Shown piece after piece: positions 8,772-17,508 of a stretch of DNA of 19,206 nucleotides. Position 1 is the stretch's first letter. Every line of letters starts with the position of its first letter. The notes under the pieces are model-generated. The model ran no database searches and was not told the origin of the DNA. It saw only the letters and a program-made list of their open reading frames with translations. Source of the DNA: Cochliopodium minus (taxonomy: Eukaryota; Discosea; Himatismenida; Cochliopodiidae); contig JAMYWO010000303.1 of NCBI GenBank assembly GCA_024220525.1, positions 25,158 through 44,363 on the forward strand, read 5' to 3'. The position numbers were made by a program, and so were the translations under genes.

Positions 8772-11184
8772 TTAAAGATAATCATCACCAACACATCCAA
8801 GAATTTTTTTGGCCTCAATATTAATTTCAGGAGTAGATTTGAGGATCTCATCTCTAACAGAGATATCACCTTTGTGCTCAATGAAAAGATTGACAACAGA
8901 ATTGGAAATGTCATGAAAGTAAGCAGCATACCAAAAAGGAGTTCTTTTCCATTTACCTTGATGATTCAAATCACATTTCGCATTGACGAGAAACTCAAAG
9001 TGTTCACCCCAAAGTCTCTTTCCCATTTCAAATTGTTCTTTATCGTTGTTGACATTTAACAAGTGATGGAGGGCATTATTCTTCATATTATCGAGCAAGT
9101 GCACATCGGCCTTCAACTCTAACAATAAAGGAATGTTTTCGGGTTGGTTCCTGGAAATTGTGTGAAGCAAAGTTACACCATCTTCCCCATAACTATTTAT
9201 GTCCACTTTTTTATCAACAATGTGGGAGATGTAATTAATGTCTTTTCCACTTAGTTCGTGAAGAAGATCCAGAGCACCATTTTCTACGAAAAGATCGATT
9301 AATTCCGCACTCAAATTACCTCCATGGACAAGATTGTGAGTTACGGTATTGTTGTTGATATCTTTGATGTTTGGATTCAATTTTTTCTCAAAGAATAGTT
9401 TCATTACTTCCAAAACATTTCCCCTTTTTTCTTTAAGAAAAATATGAGCTGCAGTTTCCTTATTATTCAAAATTTGAGAATTGCTATTGTTAAAAGATCT
9501 CGAATTGACATTGAATCCGTTCTTCAGAAACAAAATTATTATTTCTTCTTTTCTCTCCACTTCTTTGAACATCAAAACTTTTTGCAAGATTGGTCCATCC
9601 TTTTCCTCCTTTTCGTTTACATCAAATCCGTTCTCAACCAAAAACTGCACAATATCGAAAGTAAAACAAGTAGGTGTTCTGAGTAAATCAAAATAAACAG
9701 AGTATTGTCCCTGGTGTGAAAGATGTGCTTTGCTCTCTGCAAAAAATTTGAGGAACTTTACTTTCCATGTATCTGTCGCTTTCATGTCTAAAATGGTATT
9801 CAACATACCTCTTGTTTCACTTATTATTGCACCCAGTTCAACAAATTTTCCTACAAAATCCAGCATCTTCTCAATTCTTATCTCCGAAGCGCTGAATATT
9901 AGGGGATTGGATTATTTCCCTTTAATAAATCTACTTTTGTTTCTTTTTGGTAGTTCATGAACAAATCAATTGTTTCTTCTTCAAAGTGATTATTCCTGAG
10001 ATATACATTGAATGGAGTGTCCTCGTGACAATTTGTTGCGGAGATAGATGGATCTCCTTTCTTTTCCAAGAAAAGCTAGAATAATTTTTTTTTTTTTTTG
10101 GAATTTGAATTTATTAAAAACTTTAACAACAAAAAAATTTCTCACTTTTATAAACTCGATATTGCAAATCCCACTAACTATTTGGTGAAAAGGAGTCAAA
10201 CCATCTTTTATCAAATTGGGATCTGCTTTGGAATCGAAGAAATGTCTCAAAGATTCGAGGTTGTCAATATGAATCACTCTGCATATCTCATGAAAATTGA
10301 TCCGCTTATCTTCATTTTTTTTATTGTAATTAAGATCTATTCCCTCAGTTAACTTTGTTAATCTTTCAATGTTGCTCCTTTCTCCCGCGTTCATCAAGAA
10401 ATGATAGAAAAGAATTTCTTTGTCTGTTTCTCCCAAATCTTTGTAAACGAATTCTCAATTTTTCCAAGTTATAGTTCGCAAAATATTGTCCTAACTCTAT
10501 CTTGTTTTGGAACTTTTCTCCCTTGAAATACTCTTTCAATTCTTTTAGAGATATCTTCCCACTTTTGTCCACATCGCAATCTTTCATCACTTCTGTAGTT
10601 TTCACTTGATGCAAGTATTTTTTCTCTTTCAACAACACATTCAATTCATTAATCAATAATTCCAATTCTTTGATATCTATTTCTTTATCCTTTTTTTTTT
10701 TTTTTTTTTTTGATATTTAAAAATTCAATTTTATGTCAGGAATATATGAAATTTTTGTTAAACTTTATCGAGCAAACAGTTAAAACCAAGAATCTCATCG
10801 AAATTAAATCAAAATATTTCTTTCAATGAAGATATGTAAATAATGTGCAACCCCAGAAATTTTTTTTTTAAAATCTTTAATCATTTGAATGTATTTTTAA
10901 GATAAAATGGTTTTGATTAAACAATAATTTTAAACATATTCTTGAAATGATCTGATATAAACAGAACTCAAAAATTTGATGATAAGAAATTCGGAATAAT
11001 ATCACAAATGAAATTTATACAATCTTTTTGGTTAAATAAATTAATTTATTTATTTTTTTTATCTTTAGTTATAACATGTTAATTTTACCTTGTTTTTGTC
11101 ATATTTTTTAAGCAATTTCTTCAAATTTTCCTCATTTTCAGGATCATCCAACAACTTTTTTTCCAAACCATTCCCATTTCCCAT
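8772..11184 (-). pseudogene. Copy B: EF-hand plus ankyrin-repeat paralogue with two frameshifts
   Basis: The exon plan matches copy A: 11184-11089, 10689-10146 and 10075-8772, with intron positions conserved. It starts MGNGNG and keeps two canonical EF loops (DKNKDKEIDIKE across intron 1, and DVDKSGKISLKE). The frame breaks twice. Near 10452-10460 the sequence is two bases short relative to copy A, between EKL and EFVYKDLGETD. Near 9895-9915 it is one base short, and the original frame hits TAA at 9899-9901. After each break the correct homologous frame continues and is open to 8772, with clear ankyrin pieces (NNALHHLL, KRTPFWYAAYF). Long open frames on both sides mean either very recent decay or sequencing indels; the second break adjoins a CCCC run. 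The C-terminus lacks copy A's acidic serine tail. Confidence 0.75.
10690..11088 (-). other. Long intron 1 of copy B, with a T21 run beside its acceptor
   Basis: This 399-bp intron is far longer than most here (the same intron in copy A is 169 bp). It splits the first EF-hand loop at the same codon as in copy A. The plus strand carries 21 consecutive T at 10691-10711, so on the coding strand the acceptor AG follows a pure A run instead of a polypyrimidine tract. Apart from AT-rich sequence nothing else was recognised in it. Confidence 0.65.
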
Positions 11185-11339
11185 TTTTCCTTTTTTTTTT
11201 TAATTTTATTATATAATTTTTTATTTTGAATATAAATTTTAATTTCTATTCTTATATTCTCATAAAATGGTTTAAAAAAATAAGTAATAAAAAATTTTAA
11301 TTATTCATTAGAAAATTTATTCAAATCATTAAAGTTAAT

Positions 11340-12090
11340 TTTCTTTTCTCTATTAACAAAAGTAATTTGTTTCTTTTTCTCAACTATTTTTTTTGATAAA
11401 TTGAAAACTGGACTATTATTTGGGATTGTTAGAGTAAGTTGAATTGCATAAGGGATTCTTTCTATTTAATTAAAATTAAATAGCTACTGAAAGTATTGAC
11501 ATTATTTACTTAGTCTTTCTAAAATAGAGTTTTGTTGTAGTTTCATCGAACAATTTAACATCTTCTATTTAAACCAAATGAAGTAAAATACTAAGTACAT
11601 TCTTTTTCCCCATAACTGAGATGTATTCGAGATTTTGTCCATTCATTGCATGAAGGAATTCATTTGCTCCATATTCCATGAAGATTGATCAACTCAGTAG
11701 AATAGTTTCCTCCACATGAAAGGTTATAAGTAACTGTAAATTTTTGAGAATTTTTGAAATTGGGATCCAACTTCTTCTCAAAGAAAAGTTCCATCACATC
11801 AAAAAAGTTGTTTCCTTTTTTTTTTAAAAAAAATTTGTGCTGCAGTTTATTTGCTTTTCAAAGTCTTGGAGTTGACTTCAAACCCATTATTCAAGAACAA
11901 ACGTAAGAAATCGTTGAAATTCTCAATTTGGTCAGATAAAAGAATTCTTTGTAAGATGGGATCTTCATTCTCTTTCTTTTTTTGAGATCAAAATTTTTTT
12001 TTGACAAAATCTTGAGAAATGCTCTAGCTCTTACAGATCCTCCTTGAAGAGATGCGTATATTGTTTTCCCGAAGAATTTGATCACCTTTT
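11340..12090 (-). pseudogene. Copy C: truncated ankyrin relic of the EF-hand/ankyrin family
   Basis: This stretch aligns by eye with part of copy A's last exon (roughly 6440-7345), much more closely than with copy B. For example, the run ttctcaatttggtcagataa near 11920 matches copy A near 7137, and a block around tgggatccaacttcttctca is also shared. It has lost the reading frame: where copy A has gaagagatcgatcaac, copy C has gaagattgatcaac (two bases missing), and other indels and stops follow. The part equivalent to 6560-6750 is strongly diverged or deleted. No EF-hand exons are found upstream (12091-12306), so the 5' half is missing. It is the third unit of a minus-strand tandem array with copies A and B. 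Confidence 0.75.
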
Positions 12091-12306
12091 ATTTACACAA
12101 GATCCAGAAACAATCTTTATCAGTAATCCATACTCTCACTTTTACGAAATATATTAAAAACAAAATTTGAAGGAAAGTTTATTTTTAAGATTAAATACTG
12201 ATGATTTTTTCAGAAGACCTAAATCTTGATTCTCACAACCTATTTTTATATTTACAAAGAGATTGAATTCAAAAAAAAAATGCAAGCACATTCAAAAATA
12301 TAAAAA
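12091..12306. promoter_or_regulatory. Upstream region of the DHHC gene
   Basis: About 215 bp between the end of the copy C relic and the DHHC start. It is AT-rich, ends in an A run and tataaaaaATGG, the start context common in this window. It contains no recognisable EF-hand exons for copy C and no defined promoter motif beyond A/T tracts. Confidence 0.35.
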
Positions 12307-13910
12307 ATGGATGATGTTGATAAAGGGGATAATAAAGAAATTTACAACGTTGAACAGATGAAACAGGAGATGATAATGTTGGAAGAAGAGAAATCAATAT
12401 TAATGCAGCATCAAGAATCCAATGTGGATGAATCAACGAGCCATAAGAAAAAGATAAAGAAGAAATGGTTCTCTAATAGATGGTTGTTTCCATCCATTGG
12501 ATTATTTCTCATTGTATGGAAATATTATGTCATAATTTACATAATCTCTTTCAACATGAGAAATCTTGCACTGGGAATCATGTTCAGCTTCATAAGCAAT
12601 ATCAATCTTTATTTCAGCCTTTTGAGCTATTGGAGGACAATATGGACAGATCCTGTAAGAAAAAAAAAAAAAATATTAAAATTATCAAATTTCAAACAAT
12701 TCTATTCTATCAATTCATTGATGAATAATACCATATCCAACTTTATTTAAAAAAATTTTACATATAATAAATTATCCTTCATTATATTCAATTATAATTG
12801 ATGATATAGAGATTTATCATTCTCTAACTCAATAAACATCTATCCATTCCATATCAAAGAGTATTCACTTTTTTTTTTTATATTTTAGGGAAGAATACAT
12901 GATCAAGAATACATCAGCGAGGATATCACTCCCAAAAAATGTAAAAAATGCAAAGTTTACAAACCAAAGAGAGCAGCACATTGTGATCATTGTAACATAT
13001 GTGTAAGAAATCAAAAGAAGATTTCTTTTTTTCAAAAAAAAAAAAAAAAACAAATTTTACTTTTAAAACGAAAGGTCCTTAAACTAGATCATCATGTAAT
13101 TCTTTTTTTTTCTTTAATTAAAAATATTTTTTCAAAATTTTTTTTGAAAAGTGCATTTGGATGAATAACTGGTAAATGAATCTGATTCAAAATTTTTTTT
13201 ATTAAAAATTTAATTTTTCTATTGAAGTATTGGAATGTTCAATCATAAATTTTTTGTTGTATTTTTATTCTGGGTAAAAATTTTTTTTAAAATTTGTTTT
13301 TTAAATTATTTTTTTCCCCAAAAGGCTGTGATGGGAGACTTCGTTACACTCATAGGTAATAAAAATTAAAATTGAATAAATTTTTTAATAAAACCTTTTA
13401 TTTTAAATAGTCATCCCTGTTTATACTTTTTCATTACCAACTTGGAGGATTTTATTAAATAATAAGTTTGATTTTGCTCAAATAATAGGACAAGTTTTAA
13501 TATCGTAAAAAAAACTTTTTTTTATTTATTTTTTTTCTTTCTTTTCATTTTTTATTTTTTCTTTCATTTTATTTTATATTTTTTTTTTTAGATTGGCTTT
13601 TGGCTATTACAATTTGGGATTGCTTTATAGAAATTTTTTGAGGATTAGAATAGACCAAACTTACAACGAAGAAAAAAAAAGAATTAAAAACATTTATGGC
13701 TACGATTCCCCCAAAGAAAATTGGAGAACAGTGATGGGTAAGATAAAATCGACTTGTTTAAAAATTAAGATTGGAAAAAAAAAAAAAATTTTAAAAAAAG
13801 GTGATAAAAAGAAGTTCTGGTTTGTTCCTCGATACAAATCAAAGGGAGATGGAATTTATTTTAAAAAAAGAGAGATCCTAGAAATTGGAGAAAAAAGGGA
13901 AATAAAATGA
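12307..13910 (+). CDS. DHHC-type protein S-acyltransferase (palmitoyltransferase)
   Basis: Exons are 12307-12654, 12889-13002, 13075-13095, 13152-13171, 13228-13273, 13325-13355, 13411-13504, 13592-13737 and 13801-13910, giving about 309 aa. The enzyme transfers palmitate from palmitoyl-CoA to cysteines of membrane-associated proteins. The order is: a charged, possibly coiled N-terminus; two membrane segments (about 60-81 and 88-109); a TDPG motif (114-117) across intron 1; a Cys-rich domain with KKCKKC, HCDHCNIC and the catalytic DHHC at 159-162; then NNC (166-168), two more membrane segments, and a C-terminal part ending FWFVPRYKSKGDG. The last intron (13738-13800, 63 bp) is in frame and has no stop; removing it restores VMGDKKKFWF, so it is probably a real intron. 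Expected in Golgi, ER or plasma membrane. A possible palmitoylation link with neighbouring membrane-associated proteins is only inference. Confidence 0.9.
13075..13171 (+). other. Two microexons (21 and 20 nt) coding the DHHC catalytic motif
   Basis: Exon 3 (13075-13095) codes VLKLDHH and exon 4 (13152-13171) codes CIWMNN plus two bases of the next Cys codon. The 56-bp intron between them separates the second catalytic His from the active-site Cys. The next intron (13172-13227) splits the Cys codon of the NNC motif. All junctions are GT-AG and the spliced product matches the conserved DHHC-(P/I)W-x-NNC signature. Confidence 0.8.
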
Positions 13911-13997
13911 AACAAAAACATTTTTTTTTTTTTTTTGGTTTGTTTATGATTGATTAAGTGAGAAAATAAAAAATATTATTTAAAATTTTTTGAATAT

Positions 13998-14927
13998 TTA
14001 TTTCTTGGATTTTTTAATTTTTTTAGACTTTTTGGATTTCTTAGATTTCTTGTCCTTCTTGTCAGATTTCTTTCTCTTCTTATGTTTGTCAGAAGAAGAA
14101 GAAGATTTTTTTTCGTTAGGATCCTTCTCCATCCACAAGTGCATATCAGAATCATCCCCATAAAAATGGTGAACTTTATTGTTAACAGTGTCATTGTTAT
14201 TGTTGGAATTAGTTTGAGGAGCTCCAAAAATGGAAGAAAAAAAGTTGTTTATCTCCGAGTTGTCGTCATCTTTTTTTTTGTGATCAAATTTGTTTTTGTG
14301 GATTTCATTCTCATCTTTAGTAAAGGAGGAGGAAGAGGCTTTTTCCTTTTTGAGGATTTCGTTTTTGTTCTCTTCTTCGAAAAAGTCCTCTTCGTCCTCG
14401 AAAATCGCTTTGAAAACATCTATCGTAGGTTTGGGAGGTTCAATGACTTCCTTTACTTTATCATCATCTTCCACTAAAACAGATTTAATTTAATTTTATT
14501 ATTTTCTATTTTATTTTATTTTTATTTATTTATTTATTTATTTATTTTATTTTTGATATTAAAATTTAATTTTTTATTTTAATTTCAATTTTTATTTTTT
14601 AATTTTTTAATTTTTTAATTTTTTAATTTTATTATTTTTTAATTTTATTATTTGTTATTTTTTATTTTTTATAGAGATGTTCAAAATTTTACAACAGTTC
14701 AAAATTTGTTAGTAAAAATTTTATATCCGCTAACAAAGTTGTAAATTNTTTATTTTTTATTTTTTATTTTTTATTTTTTATTTTTTATTTTTTATTTTTT
14801 ATTTTTTATTATTTTTTTATTTTATATATTTTTTTTACCTAGTGTTTTTCTTTATTAATATGAGTATTGGATCATATTCTTCTTTTCCATCGAAACTTAC
14901 TCCCTTTGACATCATAATGTCAATCAT
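13998..14927 (-). CDS. Short protein resembling the C-terminal tail of GPATCH1-type G-patch proteins; 5' structure uncertain
   Basis: The secure exon is 14473-13998 (about 158 codons). It has an acidic N-terminal half with PPKPTIDVFKAIFEDEED, which resembles the conserved P-(S/T)-(M/I)-D-(L/V)-F-(K/R)-AIF motif near the end of GPATCH1/TOUGH splicing proteins, then an Asn/Ser linker and a Lys-Ser-Asp-rich basic tail (KKSDKKDKKSKKSKK), also seen in that family. No G-patch or DUF1604 region is visible and there is no room for one before the divergent NAXE gene. A likely upstream exon starts at ATG 14927 (MIDIMMSKG...), ending at a GTAAGT donor (14901) or at 14839. The donor at 14839 is out of phase with the acceptor at 14474, and the intervening DNA holds low-complexity repeats and an N, so the join is not settled. 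Nuclear, RNA-processing role is inference. Confidence 0.5.
14485..14835. repeat. Low-complexity AT repeat block with one unresolved base
   Basis: Three adjoining simple-repeat patches are visible: ATTT tetranucleotides near 14519-14545, AATTTTTT-like octamers near 14595-14632, and at least eight ATTTTTT heptamers near 14749-14813. The base at 14748 is N, just at the start of the heptamer array, which suggests a collapsed or polished repeat. The block probably lies within the intron of the GPATCH1-tail-like gene. Confidence 0.85.
14691..14742. repeat. Small inverted repeat within the low-complexity block
   Basis: An 8-bp perfect inverted repeat (tttgttag at 14705-14712 and ctaacaaa at 14730-14737) has a 17-base spacer, and outer acaac (14691-14695) pairs with gttgt (14738-14742). 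It is the only non-repetitive sequence between the flanking homopolymer repeats. It could form a hairpin or be a remnant of a small mobile element; nothing else supports a transposon. Confidence 0.4.
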
Positions 14928-15091
14928 ATCTTCATCCTGGAAAACACAAGTGTTCTTTTAAGAAAATAAATAAATAAATGTTATTTAATAAAAAAGAAAA
15001 AGTAACTCTTTTCTTAAATTTAAAAAAATCGAAATAGAATTGAGTTTAAATAAACTTTCCTTTTCAATTTTTGAGGAAAATATCACAAAAA

Positions 15092-16619
15092 ATGGATAAA
15101 CAAATCAAATATCTTAATCAAGAAGAAGCAAGGTGATCAACTATTGAAAATTATTTTGTTTTTATAAAAAATTATATTAATGCAAAAATATGTTGTTTTC
15201 AATTTGTGTGAAAGATAATAGATCCAATAAACAAAAATTGAAATCTATTTTTTGAGTCTAGACTTAAAAAAAAAAAAACATTGTTAGAATAAAAATTTCA
15301 CTGAAATTTTAATTTTTTTTTTCTTAGACTCATGGATGTTGAATTGATGGGAGAAGAACATGGATTTACAGTAGATCAGTTGATGGAACTTGCGGGATTG
15401 TCCGTTGCAGAAAGTCTATACCAAGTAAAATAATAAAAAAAAAAAAATAAAAATGTTTTCTTTTCAAAAAAAAACATAACAACAAATATTTTTCTAAACA
15501 AAGGAATATGGATTAGACAAAAAAAAGTAAATGGAATTTTTTTAATAATATTTATAGAAAATGAAATTAATTTATACATTCTGTAGTATTTTAGTAATAG
15601 CAGGTCCAGGTATGATTCAAAAAGTTTTTTTTGTTCCTCATTTTTTTTTGTTCTTCATTATTTTTTCTTTGATTAGGTAATAATGGTGGAGATGGATTGG
15701 TTTCTGCTAGACACTTGTTTTATTTCGGGTACAATGTGACTGTGTTGTATCCAAAATCTTCCAAAAATCATCCGTAAAACTTTTTTTTTTTCATTCAAAT
15801 ACTTTTAAAATTAAAATGAAATAAAACAAAAAGAATGCCAGGATTGATAAAGCAACTAACAAAATTAAGTAAAAAAAAAAATTATTTTTTATTTTTCTTT
15901 TTATTCATAACATTTATAAATTTAGAAATCAAGATTTTGGACACCTTGGAGGAAGATTTTGACAAGAAATATGATGTGTTGGTAGATGCCATTTTTGGCT
16001 ATTCATTCAAGGGCGAGATCAGAGAGCCCTTCAAAAATATCTTGAATAAAATAAACAAGTCTCAATTCAAAGACATTTTGTCTGTTGACATTCCAAGGTA
16101 AAAATTTATTTTTTATTAATTATTTTTTTATTAATTATTTTTTAATCTTATTTTTTTTTTTTTAATAAATTTTTTCTTATTTTTTATATTTTTATTTTTT
16201 TATTTTTTTATTTTATTTAATATTTTTAAAATGAATTTTTTTTTTCAATTTAGTGGATGGGATGTTGAAAAAGGAAACATTACTAACGAGGGGTTGTCAC
16301 CTAGTGTCCTCATTTCCTTGACAGCACCAAAACAATGTGCTCTCAACTTCAAAGGGAGACATTATCTTGGTAATTAAAAACAATTTTTTTAAAAAAAAAA
16401 AAACTTTCAAATAAAGTTAAATTAAAATAAAATTTTAAATTATTTTTAAATAAAGGTGGAAGATTTGTTGTTCCTGAAATAGATGTAATAATAAACTTTA
16501 ATTTTTTATTTTTTAATTTTTTTTATTCACTTATTTGCGTTGTTCTTTTTGTTCAGGAAAAGTATCAGCTCAACTTACCTAAGTACAAGTCCACACAACA
16601 AGCCGTTCTGTTGAACTAA
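15092..16619 (+). CDS. NAXE: NAD(P)H-hydrate epimerase (YjeF_N family)
   Basis: Nine exons: 15092-15132, 15328-15424, 15558-15609, 15677-15773, 15834-15868, 15926-16097, 16254-16369, 16456-16484 and 16557-16619, all in phase, giving 233 aa, the normal length for the domain. The enzyme interconverts R and S forms of damaged NAD(P)H hydrate so that the dehydratase can repair it. Family landmarks in order: an early QEEARLMD and [17 protein letters not shown] segment, [10 protein letters not shown] (62-71, the phosphate/nucleotide loop), LVDAIFG with the conserved Asp128, SVDIPSGWD (160-168) and LTAPK late in the fold. There is no C-terminal dehydratase domain, so it is the single-domain eukaryotic type. 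No targeting peptide is evident, so a cytosolic place is likely. It diverges from the gene at 13998-14927, with about 165 bp between starts. Confidence 0.92.
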
Positions 16620-16999
16620 AATGTCTACAAATTAAATGAATCTTTGGACAAATAAAATACAAAAAAAACAAATTCAATTAACTTTTAAAAAAAATATTTT
16701 TCTTAAGATATGAACATTCTTATCATTACATTCAATTTTGATTGAGAGAATATCTTTCATATTCTGATAGAATCAATATTTGCTCTTTTTTGATTATCAT
16801 TTATATTTATCCTCTTATCATTACGGATAAAATTAAATCTGAAAGCATTGATGTTTGTATTTAGAATAATTGATGAATAATTCATTCTATTATTTTTATC
16901 AACTAGTTGGTAATAATTATTATGAGGTGATATATAAAATGATCTTCCTTTTTTGGTTAAATAATTTAATAAATCCTTTTTTTGTTGTTATTACTACAA
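16620..16999. other. Gene-free interval between NAXE and the small membrane-protein gene
   Basis: These 380 bases hold the 3' flanks of two convergent genes. The DNA is AT-rich and less homopolymeric than the introns. No open frame with coding character, RNA gene or repeat was recognised. Confidence 0.6.
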
Positions 17000-17251
17000 T
17001 CAATTTTGTCTTCTCTTTCTCATAAAATCTGAAAATTGCTTTTTTTTCTTTTCTTGAACAGGAGGTGGTGAGATAAAATTAAGAATCAAAGGTGTAAGTC
17101 TCAATGCAACAATAAATACTGCAGTCACGGAGAATAATTTGACCAATCTTTCTGAATTAGTTTCTTCTTTGCCTGATTTCTCTTCATTTTGATTTTTTTG
17201 AGGTAATTTAAATTCTTCTGCATTTTCAAATCCAGGATCCATATTTGCCAT
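17000..17251 (-). CDS. Small single-pass membrane protein, function unknown
   Basis: The single-exon frame gives 83 aa and starts in a good context (aagATGGCA). The N-terminal 35 residues are polar and acidic (MANMDPGFENAEEFKL...), followed by one hydrophobic segment about 38-60 containing an Arg (VFIVALRLTPLILNFI), then SPPPV and a basic tail (EKKKKQFSDFMRKRRQN). This shape suits a small tail-anchored organelle-membrane protein, for instance a subunit of a translocase or respiratory complex, but no family was recognised. TATA-like AT-rich sequence lies upstream, in the interval shared with the divergent kinase gene. Confidence 0.6.
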   Translation of the reverse strand: MANMDPGFENAEEFKLPQKNQNEEKSGKEETNSERLVKLFSVTAVFIVALRLTPLILNFISPPPVQEKKKKQFSDFMRKRRQN

Positions 17252-17508
17252 CTTATTGAATTATATCTTGTTTTATGAATAAATTGAGTATTTTTTTGAT
17301 TGTATAGTAACAACAAAGATTTTTTTTTTTTTTATATATTCCAAAAGGAAGAGAAAAAAATAACATGATAGGAATATAAGAAGTGAAAATGAACAATTAT
17401 ATGGCATTGGTAATTAAATGAAAATATCAAATTGGATTTTTAGATCTTGTTCTTGATGAAAATATATAAAAAAAAAAAAATTTTGAAAATATTGGGAAGT
17501 TGAGTGAA

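Noticed and set aside
13801-13910. Reading through 13738-13800 as DHHC coding sequence
   Set aside because: It is in frame and open, but the GTAAGA donor and AAAG acceptor remove a Lys/Ile-rich insert and restore a conserved-looking VMGDKKKFWF join.
14082-14477. Plus-strand open frame opposite the GPATCH1-tail-like exon
   Set aside because: It is antisense to a Lys/Glu/Asp-rich coding exon; its Phe-rich translation is an artefact.
14749-14813. Telomere or centromere satellite
   Set aside because: The ATTTTTT array is short, imperfect and internal to a gene-rich segment; it is an ordinary low-complexity tract.
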